Shown here piece by piece: positions 23,751-35,191 of a stretch of DNA of 64,000 nt. Under the pieces are notes generated by a model. That model was not told the origin of the DNA, made no database searches, and saw only the letters and a program-made list of their open reading frames with translations. Both the position numbers and the translations under genes were made by a program. Each line of letters opens with the position of its first letter. Position 1 is the stretch's first letter. This DNA is from Viscum album (lineage: Eukaryota > Streptophyta > Magnoliopsida > Santalales > Viscaceae), in contig OY728160.1 in NCBI GenBank assembly GCA_963277665.1, positions 46,546,605-46,610,604 of the forward strand, read 5' to 3'.

Positions 23751-23956
23751 ATATTGCTTTATTGTCCATTTAATGATATATCTATTTATTTCTATATATA
23801 TTTAGTTATATTTATTCATATATTAATGTATGTTTATATTAACATATATATATTTAGTTATATTAATATATATATATATATTTATTTGTATATTAATATA
23901 TATATATATATATTAATATATATATACATGTATAGTTATATTTATATATTTATATA

Positions 23957-24188
23957 TTTATATGTTTATATGTTTATATGTTTATATGTTTATATGTTTA
24001 TATGTTTATATGTTTATATGTTTATATGTTTATATGTTTATATGTTTATATGTTTATATGTTTATATGTTTATATGTTTATATGTTTATATGTTTATATG
24101 TTTATATGTTTATATGTTTATATGTTTATATGTTTATATGTTTATATGTTTATATGTTTATATGTTTATATGTTTATATGTTTATATG
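23957..24188. repeat. Perfect octamer array (TTTATATG)29
   Basis: Twenty-nine uninterrupted copies of TTTATATG span 232 bp with no mismatch that I can see. Because 24 bp is a multiple of three, all plus frames stay open over it; this is not coding. Confidence 0.95.
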
Positions 24189-24244
24189 TTTATATATTTA
24201 TATATTTATATGTTTATATATGTATATATTTATATATGTATATA

Positions 24245-24564
24245 TTTATATATCTATATATTTATATATCTATATATTTATATATCTATATATTTATATA
24301 TCTATATATTTATATATCTATATATTTATATATCTATATATTTATATATCTATATATTTATATATCTATATATTTATATATCTATATATTTATATATCGA
24401 TATATTTATATATCTATATATTTATATATCTATATATTTATATATCTATATATTTATATATCTATATATTTATATATCTATATATTTATATATCTATATA
24501 TTTATATATCTATATATTTATATATCTATATATTTATATATCTATATATTTATATGTCTATATA
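24245..24564. repeat. 16-bp array (TTTATATATCTATATA)20
   Basis: Twenty copies of a 16-bp unit follow the octamer array, with one TCGATATA variant near 24397 and a variant last copy. The unit looks like two diverged copies of the neighbouring octamer. A CA-rich run (about 24680-24705) closes the repeat block. Confidence 0.92.
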
Positions 24565-24719
24565 TTTATTTGTATATTAATATATATTTATATCTATATA
24601 TTTATATATATATATTTAGTTATATTTTTTATCCATATATTTATTCATATATTAATATATATCAGTTTGTTAATAGAGACACACACAAATACACACACAC
24701 ACACATATTACTTAGGTAT

Positions 24720-25520
24720 ATAAATATTCATATATTTGTATTTTAAATAAAATGGATATTAGTTTTTTATTTAGATAAAGATTATATATTTAGAAATATA
24801 TTTTATATATAAATAAGTTTAATTATTTTTTTATAAAATTAATTTCTTTATGTGTGAATGTATAGAAAAATATGTATATACTATTATAAATTTGATTATA
24901 AATAACAGTACGTTGTGAAAAATGATAAAATTTCAAATCCATCATATCAATATGAATGTAATCCCTCGGAATAAATTCATTCCCCAATGAAAATGGCAAA
25001 AAGACTCCCTGAAATGTGGTTGAAATTCCATCGAATGTTAAAACAAATTGGATATCCTGACTAAAGACTCAGTTTTGGAGGCCTTTTGGAACTTTTGGCC
25101 TCAAAAAAATGTGATATAAGGTTCCCTTGTGTCATTAGTGCATAAAGCTCATCGCAAGCTTCGATTTGATATGCTATAGATCTCAAACGGATACCCGGAT
25201 CAAAATTTATGGTCGTTTGAAGTTTGAGTTATGTTTCTAACTTATTTTAGATCTTTTATTAATTTTTTGATTTTTTTTGTCTTAAATTTGTTATTAAATG
25301 ACTATTACTCAATGATAATTAGAAAATTATTTATTAATAATATTTTTAAAATATTTTATAAGACATTTTCACTACATATCTTATATATTAAGTGTAAAAG
25401 TCTATTTATGCTTATCTAAAACATATTAAATATATATATATTATATTTATATCAATATAAATATATTTATATTTTTTATTTTTTTATTTTTTTATTTTTT
25501 TAATGAAATATTTTTTTTAA
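24720..25520. other. AT-rich interior of the CACTA element, no gene seen
   Basis: No transposase or other protein motif found. Part of it (about 24950-25230) is less AT-rich and could be a captured fragment, but I recognise nothing in it. Confidence 0.4.
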
Positions 25521-25524
25521 ATAT

Positions 25525-25740
25525 ACCCTTTATCAGTGCTAGTAAAAAAACACTGATAAAGACCACCCTTTATCAGCACTACTAAAAAAAGCATTGATAA
25601 AGGGGTCCCCTTTAACAATGCTAAAAAACACTGATAAAGGGGTATTTTTAATAGCACTTTTTTAGGACAGTTAAAAGTACCCCTTTATTAGTGATTTTTT
25701 TTAGCGCTGTTAAAGGGTAGCACTGCGAAAAACCCATTTT
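25525..25740. repeat. Right subterminal repeats of the CACTA element
   Basis: CCCTTTATCAGTGCT, GCATTGATAAAGGGGTCC and TTAGCGCTGTTAAAGGG units alternate, mirroring those at the left end, up to the terminal inverted repeat ending at 25750. Confidence 0.75.
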
Positions 25741-26937
25741 TGTGGTTGTGATTAATCTTTATTCCTAAAATAATGTGTCTCTTATTAGATAATTTGGACC
25801 CATTGGTTTTAAATTTAAAATCCATTTCATTTGATTCAACTGATAAAAAATAATTTTAACATACTGATGTATAATGTATTTAAAATAGTTTTTTGAGAAA
25901 ATATTACTTGTGTTCTAAAATATCAAATATAGGTTTGGAATTCAAACATAATATTTTTACATTAAAGTCATGTATTTGGTCAAGAAAAAGGTTTCCTTTG
26001 TTTTTGGTTATGATTATAGCCAAGTGATGTTACAAAATCCATGGTATTTTAAAAAATAGTATTTTTCCATATTATCCTAAAAATAAATTATTTTAGAAAA
26101 ATTACAAAAAAATAATCTTAAGATAATATAAGCATGATAAATGAAAAAATAGTAATTTTTTCAAATTAAATTTCAAAAATTTGAGAATTAAATTATTAAA
26201 TAAAATACTATAATATAATAGAAAACTGTTAATATTAATAAATAGACTTTTAAAATGATAATTATTCTTTATTATTATTTATTATTAAGGAATATATATA
26301 TTGAATGGATGATAATTTATTTTTTTATTTATATTCATATATAAAAGTGATTTAGGTTTATTTTAATATAGGAACACAAAATAAAAGGTTTTAAGATTAA
26401 AATGTCTTTTATATTGATATTCCCATTCTATTCTATAGATATAAACTACATGTTTATATAATACTAATTTATACTATAAAAACCCCTTATAACCTTCATA
26501 TAGATCTAAGGGTAAGATAACCAGTAGTGGTTGTCATGGGTGGTGATTTCGCTAACATGGATTTCATATTGAGTTCTACAAGTTTAAGCTTTTCATACAA
26601 TATATTTCTCTTAAGTCATAATTGTTCAAGTTTAGCTTGGCCTTGGTCCAGGTAAAACCCTAGCAAATCTACCTCCCTTACAAGCTTAGAAAAATGAGCT
26701 TTATGTGGAATAATTTCTCTTTCGAATTCTATTTCTTTCTATTTTCATTATTGATCTCAGATATGGTTACTTCCATTTATATGAGCTAAGTTAATGACTA
26801 AGTTTTAATAGTCATATTTAATATTAAAAATATATCAAGGTTTTTATTTCATTTTAATTTGGTATAGTATGTGAAACATGCTATTTAATATATCATTTTT
26901 TTAAGGATAAAATATAGTGAAATCTTAGGTCATTATA

Positions 26938-26952
26938 ATCTACCTCCCTTAA
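26938..26952 (-). other. Polypurine tract of element B
   Basis: Minus strand AAGGGAGGTAGAT directly ahead of the 3' LTR whose outer sequence begins at 26937. This fixes the minus orientation of element B. Confidence 0.65.
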
Positions 26953-28609
26953 ATATTTTATGTCTTCTCAAATTTAATTATCATTTACTTGTAGTAACAC
27001 CTAAAGGTAGTGAAAATCTTAACATGTCCCAAGATATGATCCTCAATATCATAAGGAAGACTATAAAACACATATTTTCCCTAACCATTTCAAGGAAATG
27101 TATCTCATAACTAGGTATTAAGGCCCATGTGATGGATTCAGTTTTATTCTTAGATAATTCATAGTTATCCTTATACTAATAAAGGGTCACATTTGATTTA
27201 GAATATGTTTTCCCATATTATAGAAATTAATATAGGGTCAAAGTGAAGATATCCATTATATTTCAAAAATCAAGTCAATTTTTTTAGAGGAAATTATTAT
27301 TTTCACAAACTTTATTTCCACAAACATAATAATCATACCACCAAATGTTTTCCTTAAAATACTAATCACTGGGGGTGGTGAATTGATGTTTTTAGAAATC
27401 ATATTAGATATAATAAGGTTTATAGAACCAGAAAAAATCCCTTAATTTTGGGTGGAGGGTAAGTGAACACCTAATTACCCCTATCCTCTTCATTGATAGT
27501 CATTATATAGTTTCTACCATGCTTCTTGGGTCTAAAAGGTTATGTATTCCTACCATCATCATCAATACTTAGATTAAGAAAATTGACTTGGATAATTCCC
27601 AAGTTCTATGAACATGAGGCATTAAATTGTTAGTGGTGTGCTTGTATGAGTTCTATCTTCTTTCCACATGTTAACTAAAATCTTCATTCTCCCTTGATAT
27701 TTTGATGCTCAATGGACTCCTTTATCACAAGTAAATAATCTTCTAGTCCCCTCAAAGTAATTTACTTGGTACTTATTTCCACATTTTTTACATATAGCAA
27801 ATTAAAGATTGTTTACTTTATCATCTTCATCAATTGATCTTTTATGAGACTCCATATTTTTCTTATTTGGTGTGTTTGGAAGTTTGACTATGTTCATATT
27901 GTTAATCATATTTCATGATATCTGGTTTCATATATTAACAAGGTTTCTCATTCCAAATCCCATTATGATGGGTTATTCAATGATGTAATCATTGCGTTAT
28001 TCTGCACACCTAGGGTTCCTTCAAGTTCTAGCCATTATTAAAACAAAAAATTTCGACATGAGTGACAAAATATTAACAATACTTGTGAACTATCATTAAA
28101 TTAATTAAACCATAAAATTTCTTATTCTTTTATGTTGGTCAATATTTCCTTTAGTTAAACATATATAAATACTAAGTTACTTTAAGTAGGGTTATCTTAT
28201 ACTTCCCAACCTACTATCGCAATGTAAGTAGGAAATAAATCCTTTATATTGGTTCATAATGAGCGCATTATTAACAAAATCATATCCCACTAAGAGTGTC
28301 CAACCAAGTGTGCTTTCATGGTCCCACTCATCATGCATCGAGGTGATGGAGTAAATTCTCAACCAACCCTTTTTAGGGTGATTAACCCTAGGTTCATATG
28401 TGTCATATCCACATCCAATTATAGTATCTATACAAGGATGTATTTCTATGGAAAACATATACTAAAGACTTTTCCAATATTTCAGACTATCATCTTATAC
28501 TAAAGACTTGTCTACTAGGTTTTCAATAAAGTTATATAATCCTAACATCAGAGTTAACTAAACTAATCTCCAAAAATAAATTAATTAATTTTTTATAAAA
28601 CTAAACCCT
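26953..28609 (-). pseudogene. Short internal region of element B with gag knuckle only
   Basis: Only 1.7 kb lies between the LTRs. Near 27721-27795 the minus strand reads CKKCGNKYQVNYFEGTRR then LFTCDKG, matching the long zinc-knuckle block of chromovirus Gag. The leader near 28380-28600 resembles that of element A just inside its primer site. No reverse transcriptase, RNase H or integrase motif is present, and there is no room for them. The element therefore looks like a non-autonomous gag-only or LARD-like form that would depend on a related element for its enzymes. Open stretch 28192-28458 falls in the leader and is not a convincing gene. Confidence 0.65.
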
Positions 28610-28621
28610 CCTCTGATACCA
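28610..28621 (-). other. Primer-binding site of element B
   Basis: Minus strand TGGTATCAGAGG, one base from the initiator-Met tRNA complement TGGTATCAGAGC, 2 bp inside the LTR starting at 28624. It is the best preserved primer site among the gypsy elements here. Confidence 0.88.
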
Positions 28622-28664
28622 AATGAAGAGACCCAAGATAAAAATGACTTAAATAATATAATAG

Positions 28665-29039
28665 TGTAACATCCCCAAATGATACAGGGTTAAATGACTA
28701 AATTATATGACTCATGTCAACAAGGTGCACCTTCCTTTTCGGGAGCCTGCCTGATTAGAACTCCACAGTTAAGTATTCTTAGCCTAGAGTAGTGATCAGG
28801 ATGGTTGACCTTCTAGAAAGTTTCCTAGGATGTGTGTGAGTGAGGACAAAGCACATTGGAAAGGACATGTGTTGGCCTATGGGGACTATCATTAGTCAGA
28901 TGACCCATTCAGGCATGTGGGTGGACTCTTGGGTGAGGACCACGTGTCTGTGGGGAAACTGTTAGTACTTGGCGGGTCGAGACCTGATGGCCATGTTAAG
29001 GTGGGGTGGATGTGCTGTCACTGGGACCCGGTTTTTACA
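28665..29039 (+). repeat. 5' LTR of the Cassandra TRIM
   Basis: 375 bp, TG..CA ends. Its 5S-like segment is more damaged than that of the 3' LTR: several changes in the A-box (AGTTAAGTATTCTTAGCC) and C-box regions. Confidence 0.93.
28752..28826 (+). ncRNA. 5S rRNA-like segment, 5' LTR copy (decayed)
   Basis: TAGAACTCCACAGTTAAG matches the middle of plant 5S rRNA, and GATGGTTGACCTTCTAGAAAG the C-box with three or four changes. It is unlikely to be a working rRNA gene, being embedded in an LTR and lacking the conserved 5' third. Confidence 0.8.
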
Positions 29040-29041
29040 TT

Positions 29042-29053
29042 TGGTATCAGAAG
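29042..29053 (+). other. Primer-binding site of the Cassandra TRIM
   Basis: TGGTATCAGAAG, matching the initiator-Met tRNA complement over its first ten bases, 2 bp after the 5' LTR. Confidence 0.9.
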
Positions 29054-29125
29054 AGGAACTGAACCTTAAGTGTGGTGCACTGCCTGGGTTGAGATGTAGG
29101 GCCCACAATGAGGACGTTGTACTCT

Positions 29126-29138
29126 AAAGGGGGGTGAT
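29126..29138 (+). other. Polypurine tract of the Cassandra TRIM
   Basis: AAAGGGGGGTGAT immediately before the 3' LTR at 29139. Confidence 0.85.
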
Positions 29139-29513
29139 TGTAACATCCCCAAATGATACAGGGTTAAATGACTAAATGATATGACTCATGTCAACAAGGT
29201 GCACCTTTCTTTTCGAGAGTTTGTCTGATTAGAACTCCATAGTTAAGCGTTCTTGGCTTGGAGTAGTGATCAGGATGGGTGACCTTCTGGGAAGTTTCCT
29301 AGGGTGTGTTTGAGTGAGGACAAAGCACACTGGAAAGGACATGTGTTGGCCTGTGGGGACTATCATTAGTCATATGACCCGTTCAGGCATATGGGTGGAC
29401 CCTTGGGTGGGGACCACGTGTCTGCGGGGCAACTAGTGGTACCTGGTGGATCATGACCCGATGACCATGTTAATGTGGGGTGTATGTGCTGTCACTGGGA
29501 CCCGGTTGTTACA
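29139..29513 (+). repeat. 3' LTR of the Cassandra TRIM
   Basis: 375 bp, TG..CA ends, better preserved than the 5' LTR in the 5S-like part. Confidence 0.93.
29226..29300 (+). ncRNA. 5S rRNA-like segment with pol III promoter boxes, 3' LTR copy
   Basis: Contains AGAACTCC, then A-box AGTTAAGCGTTCTTGGCT (29241-29258), an intermediate-element-like GGAGTAGTGATCAG (29260-29273) and C-box GATGGGTGACCTTCTGGGAAG (29274-29294). These follow the order and spacing of the plant 5S rRNA internal promoter with only one or two changes per box. In described Cassandra elements this part can be transcribed by RNA polymerase III; activity of this copy is inferred only. It is not a genomic 5S gene, as no 5S tandem array or full-length unit is present. 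Confidence 0.85.
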
Positions 29514-30274
29514 AATAGTCTCATATTTTAAATAAGTCATCTCACAGCAGTTTTATAAACCAAGTACCAAAAGGTTTAGTGTCTTGAAAATTAGATATAT
29601 AAACATCTTATTTTACTATACTTGTGAACATTACCCTCATAATCATGTTCTTATAGACTATTTTATAGCTATCTAGTAGGATATAATCATCTTCATAACC
29701 TGGGGATTGGAAACCTAGGAAAGGTCACATCTCAAATGCTCGGTAAGGGTAAAACATGACATAACATGAAGGAAAATGTGATGAAGACATAAATATCATA
29801 ATAAAAGACCAAAAACCATATATGATAGCCAGAAAAAATATAATATTAACATATGATCATAAAAATATCATTAAGAAATCATAAAAGATATGACCTGGCT
29901 CAAAACACGCCTCCATAGTCATATAACATGTGATCATCACATAAAAGGGAATAATAATTTAAGAATAAGACAAAATATTGTAAACATGGCATTTCATGGA
30001 AATAAAATGCATCTTGAAAAATTGACATAACTTGATGAACAATTTGGAAGTTTCGCATTTGATAAAAAACTTGAAAATATGGTACTACTATAAGAATAGA
30101 AAAACCTGTGAAAGAAAATCCATTATGTCAACACTTATGTGAAAAAACTCATTATATCCATGCCTGAAAATGTGATCAAACCCATCATTCCCATTATTTT
30201 ATAAACAAACTAATTATTTCCATGAATGACTATATCTAGATATATAATCTTAAATCAATTTATTAGGGGTGATA

Positions 30275-30430
30275 TAGGACCCCACCATTCGGGCCACCAG
30301 TTTGGTCCTCGAGTCCTTCAAGGACTTCGGGCCACCCAAGTCCTTCGAGTGAGTAAGTATTTTGGGCCATCTCAAGGCCTTTAGGCCACCTAAAGTCATT
30401 CAGGAAACCTCAAGGACTTTGGTCCACGTG
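30275..30430. repeat. GC-rich imperfect repeat in the element B LTR
   Basis: Short units built around AAGGACTTCGGGCCACC recur about five times at irregular 25-35 bp spacing, in an otherwise strongly AT-rich LTR. A related CTACGGGCCATGTAAGG string lies near 30713. Confidence 0.6.
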
Positions 30431-33400
30431 AAATTGTGCTTAATAGACAATGTAGACTCTATATGAAGCAGGATCCATATGAAGATTTAGAGCAAGACGC
30501 ATTCACCAGAGTAAAGCTAACTGATTTTGAAAAATGAGATGGTATGGAAATTTCCATTGGGACTAGCATGTGCTTACATGGGAATCCTAGCCGAACTTCC
30601 ATATGAAGGTGGAGAGCTGACGTCGTGATGTAAATTCTAGGGAGGGTCAGTTCCAAGTAGTTATAGTCTGGATGAATTACTTCAAGACCTCTGGGTCATG
30701 TAATGTCACGAAGCCTACGGGCCATGTAAGGTTTCCCCTTCAACCCTTAATAGGGGGTTATCAAAAATGAATAAAAAAAGGATTTCATTCCATTCAGGTA
30801 TAACTAATGGAAAAATAATGGGCTTCTTAAACCTTCCAAAAATATCACATAACATTAACTTAGAAATCATATGATATCAAAATATCATTTTACAAAAGTA
30901 TTTATATAATAGTAATAGATATATATATATAGGGTGATAAAAACATCACTTCATGAATGATAAAACTTGGAGGATAAATTGACATGAAAATAAAAAAATT
31001 TACACACACCCTTTTAAAACATTAAAGTGAAAATTACTTTCAAAAACATTTCTATGAAGGGAAAGAGAATACTTTTGAAAGCCTCAATATAAAGAGTTGC
31101 AAATAAAAGTTCCTTGAAATTCATAAAGGTTTCAAAAAAATTGAAGTGAAAATACTATGGAAATGTTTAATTTTAAATTAATCTTTATTAATGGTGACTT
31201 GAAAAAACATAAAATTTTTAATGAAAAAGGTGAAAATACATTGAAAACTTTTACTTTTAAAAAGAAACTTTAATAATGGAAATTTGGAAAAGACATAAAG
31301 TTTTTAATAAAATAAGTGGAAATAATTAGAATAATTTTACTTTTAAAAATAATGATTAATAATCAAACATTGAAAAATATATATAATTTCTCAAAATAAA
31401 ATGTAGAGTGGATGATAAAACCTTTTATTTTTAAAGGATTGAAAAACTTTTTGAACGTTAAAAAAGTATCATATTTAAAATGATGGCAAAACCTTTTATT
31501 TGAAAAGAATTAAAAGGAAAAAGGATCACTTGAGATAGAAAAAATATACTTTCCAAAAGAAAAATATTAGTGGAAAGTAAAAATATGGACATGTAAGAAA
31601 ATTCCATTAAAAGTAATGGGAACTATTCTTAACAAAAATACATTTTAATGAAAAATTAAAACCACTGAGGAAGAATTAATTTCTAAGAACTATGATTTAC
31701 CTTGAAAATAAGTTGTAAATACATTCTAAAATCATCATATGCTATAATATAACAATAATTAAATATAACAGACAAAAATTATTTATTATGACCCAAGGAA
31801 GATAATTGAGTCATGAAAACTTCTTACAACATGAGGAGTATTTAAATCAAATCCTCATGAAGGAGATAGATTAAAATTAAACTTTAATTTCCATGAATAA
31901 AATAAAATTCATGATATAATATCTATAATTGTCAGTATACACACCATTTAAAATAAATTAGGTTCATAAAATAACATGTGTCTCAAAGAAGGATGTTTTG
32001 AGATGAAATCCTTACAGCCTTTATATCTTTTGAATCAAAACCCCAAGAAAGAATGAACCTATAATAAAAAAATTATATCATGAAATATAATGAAATCATG
32101 ATATAAAATTAAAATGGGTTATTATTTACACCATTGAAAATTAAACATGGTGTATAGCATAAACATGTCTTAAGGGATTCAAATTTGAGACAAAGAAACC
32201 CTTACCTTGTTTCCCCGTATAGTCAAATGTAATCTAACCTCTAGTATAAAAACAAAAATATATTAATATTATTTTTTATAACCATATTATTACCTAAAAA
32301 TATTTATAATTTTAATTTATAATCATAATCTATATTTATTTTAGTTAATTTTTTCCAATTTTCCCTCCTCAGGTGTTTACCGTATTTGACCATTTGTAGT
32401 ATTTTTGTAGGAGCAGTGTCGGTGTTCATTCATCTTTAAAATTTTATAATTAAAATTTAATTTATGTTATTATAATGGTTTACTTATAATTATTTATTAA
32501 TCTTAAATTTCCTTTCATAGATAATTTATACTTTACCCTATAATATGAAATTTACAAAGACATTTTTTTGATGATTTTCAAACTATGAAGGATGTATTCT
32601 TAATTAATGAGTTAAATATTTATGTATCCATTAAAAACCAAAAAAACATCAGTTAAATATTTATGTTATATTATAATATAAATTAAATTTTTATAATCAT
32701 CCATGACATAATTTCAAAGCATTGTTCAAGTAGGTGGTCACGCTGACCCAAACTTGAACACGCTTTAACTCGATTGGTGAGTATGGTTAAGAAGGTGTTT
32801 CTTTTGAAATAATTTCATTATAAAAGAATAATGATGATATTATTTTTATATTTTTATTATTTTTAACTATATTTTAATATTTTTGGATAAAAAATGAAAA
32901 AATTTAGGAAAATGAAAAAATGATACTTCATGGAGGCGGCAGTCCACACAACGCACAATCAGTGTTTCTGTTAGTCAACCAATTATAGAAATAAAGGTGT
33001 ATAATAATTGATCATTTTATAACTATAAATAAATTATATAAATCATATTTATTCATAAATACAATCATTAAGACTATTTATGATAGGTTTTGACAAAAAA
33101 CTGAAAGTGTCAATTAGTGGAGGCGGGAATTCGTTCACACGCACCAAAAATGATTCTTGTTTTTCATAGTAGATGGAAGTGGATAAATAATGGTTGTACC
33201 ATTATTATAATAACATATAAACAAACTAATGTTTTTTATTTTATTATTATAAAATTTTTATGGTTTTTTGAGAATGGAAAAAAATAAGAATTAAATTTTA
33301 AGAAATATGTGTTACCAATGTTGAGACCTTGAACTTCCTCTTGATAAAGGCCTTAATTTGAGGGAATTAGACTAGTTTTTGGTGACCAAGGTAATTACTA

Positions 33401-33491
33401 AATGTAAAGGGATTAAATAATAGGAAATTTTTTATGGTTTCAAGGAAATTTTGAAATTGGAATGGAGTATTGAAAGGGTCGAAGTGATCCC

Positions 33492-33501
33492 CCTTTTATA
33501 A
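33492..33501 (-). promoter_or_regulatory. Possible LTR TATA box of element B
   Basis: Minus strand TTATAAAAGG followed by purine-poor sequence, placed about 1.7 kb from the LTR outer end, comparable to the TATA boxes of the related LTRs. Confidence 0.45.
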
Positions 33502-35191
33502 GTGAGGAAGATGGACTTTTCTATGAAAAATAACGATAAGTAAGGGTTAAGAATGTAATGGTAGAAAATTTAGGTGATTTGGATGAGGGGATATTGGTAA
33601 TATATTTTTTTAAGGCTTTAAAACCAAAAAAAATTATAAGGTATAAAGGTTATGTTAAATTAATAAAATTTTAACCACCTTAGATTGTTCATTTAAAAAT
33701 TTAGTACTCTTAATTAAATATTAATCATGTCAATTTTTTTACTAGAAAAATATAAACATCCTTATTTAAAAAAATTAACAAGATTAACCCTACATTTGTA
33801 TCCATTAAACCAATTTAATTTCTAAACATGAGAAAATTTAATTTTAAATCAAAACATATAATGTTTTTAAAAAAAATTATAGAAAGCTATCATTTTAATC
33901 ATTAAGTTTTATTAATATTATTTAGAATTGATTACTCGTTTAATGAGTTTTAATTCATTTTTATATGTGTTTAAACATCATACTATATTTTTAATTTAAA
34001 ATTTATTCATTTAATTTCAAAAAATACACAATATTTAGAAAAGTACTATTATTTGTAAATTAATGATTTTACTAGGGTAACTAATATTTACCTAAGGTAA
34101 ATTAATATTTATTAATGAAAATAAAGTGGACCTGATTATATAACTTATACCCACTAATTTTAAATTTTAATTCCATTTAATTTGATTCAATTGAAAAAAA
34201 AAGTAATTTTAAAATACTAATGTATAATGTATTTAAAATGATTTTTGAGAAAATATTACTTATATTATAAAATAACAAATATAGGTTTTTAATTCAAAAA
34301 TGGTGTTTTAAAATATATATTTTCACTTTAATGACATGTATTTGTTCAAGAAAATATTTCCTAAGTTTTATGTTATGATTATATCCAAGTGATGTTAAAA
34401 AATCCACGGTATTTTCAAATTAAATTTCTAAAATTTGAGAAATAAATATTTAAATAAAATCTAAAAATATAATAGAAAGCTATCCATATTGATAAATATC
34501 TTTTTAAAAAGTCAAATTTTATTATTATTATTTATTTTCAAGGAATATGTATATGGAATACATGATAATTTATTTATAATGTATATTCATATATAAAAGT
34601 GATATAGGTTCATTTTAATATAGGAACATAAAACAAAAGGTTTTAAGATTAAAATGGATTTTATATTTATATGACCATTTGATTCTATGGATAAAAATTA
34701 CATGTTGATATGATACTAATTTTTACTAACAAAACCCCTTGTTACCTCTATATAAGATCTAAGGGTAAGATAAATGATAGTGGAAGTCGTGGGTAGTAAT
34801 TCCTATAACATGGATTTAACACTGAGTTCTATAAGCTTATGCATTTACCAAAATAAATTTATCCCAAGTCATAATTTATTGTGTTTAGATTATTATTGCT
34901 CAAGGGAAAACCCTATAAAAGATGCCTCCCTTCTAAGATTGTAAAAATGGCCTTTGTATGGAAGACTTTCGATTTCATATGTCATTTCTTTCAAATTTAT
35001 TTATTAATCTTGTGATATGGTTAATTATACTTATTTGAGATGAGTTAATAGATAAGTTTTAAAAGTCATATCTAATATTCAAAATATGTCATAGTTTTAC
35101 TTTAATTTTTATTTGATATAGTGTGTGAAACATGCTAGTTAATATATAATTTTTTTAAGGATATTATGAAGTAAAATATTAGTTCATTATA

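Larger units (their letters stand above)
23255..25750. mobile_element. Non-autonomous CACTA (En/Spm) transposon, 2496 bp
   Basis: One end is CACTATTGCAGATATGGCC; the inverted other end starts CACAACCACAAAAATGGG, close to the CACTACAAGAAAAATGGG end common in plant CACTA elements. The 3-bp duplication ATT flanks it (23252-23254 and 25751-25753), and the empty-site sequence is seen in the sister LTR near 34080-34110. Both subterminal regions hold arrays of TTTATCAGCGCT-like units in both orientations. No transposase motif is present; the interior is mostly (TTTATATG)n and a related 16-bp repeat plus a C-rich segment with a tRNA-like stretch. The long open readings across the repeats are artefacts of repeat length. 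Confidence 0.88.
22776..26937 (-). mobile_element. 3' LTR remnant of element B, interrupted by a CACTA transposon
   Basis: 22780-23254 matches 33640-34080, and 25751-26937 matches 34100-35191, so these are the two LTR copies of one element. The right end CATTATA at 26937 equals that at 35191, and a polypurine tract follows. The left 5 kb present in the other copy (28624-33640) is missing, together with the reverse-transcriptase core of host element H, pointing to one deletion across the junction at about 22776. The gap between the two homologous pieces is exactly the CACTA element. Confidence 0.8.
28665..29513 (+). mobile_element. Cassandra-type TRIM retrotransposon, complete, 849 bp
   Basis: Two 375-bp LTRs (28665-29039 and 29139-29513), both TGTAACATCC...TTACA, flank only 99 bp. 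The inner part has a primer site TGGTATCAGAAG at 29042-29053 and a polypurine tract AAAGGGGGG at 29126-29134, and no coding capacity. The perfect 5-bp duplication AATAG flanks it (28660-28664 and 29514-29518). Each LTR holds a 5S rRNA-like segment with pol III internal promoter boxes, the defining trait of Cassandra. By eye the LTRs differ at about 39 of 375 positions, mostly transitions, so the insertion is not recent. Movement of such elements depends on enzymes of other retrotransposons. Published Cassandra LTRs are, as I recall, somewhat shorter. Confidence 0.95.
28624..35191 (-). mobile_element. 5' LTR of gypsy element B, carrying a Cassandra TRIM
   Basis: It starts TGAAGAGACCC by the primer site and ends CATTATA at 35191, where the reverse-transcriptase reading of host element H resumes. 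Without the 849-bp Cassandra insert and its duplicated 5 bp it is about 5.7 kb, very long for an LTR. Internal marks shared with the other gypsy LTRs are CTCAAATGCTCGGTAAGG near 29730, CCCTTACCTTG near 32200 and a TATA box at 33492-33501. An unusual GGCC-rich block lies at 30275-30430. No protein gene is seen in 29519-35191; short open frames such as 30459-30656 lack any motif. Only its 33640-35191 part is confirmed by a second LTR copy. Confidence 0.7.

Noticed and set aside
23754..24746. Open reading frames of 200 to 330 codons encoding Tyr/Ile-rich repeats
   Set aside because: They exist in all three plus frames because the 8-bp and 16-bp repeats contain no stop. No start context, domain or composition of a real protein.
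28752..28826. A genuine 5S rRNA gene
   Set aside because: Only the middle and 3' parts match, it sits inside an LTR with primer site and polypurine tract next to it, and a second copy lies in the other LTR. It is Cassandra.
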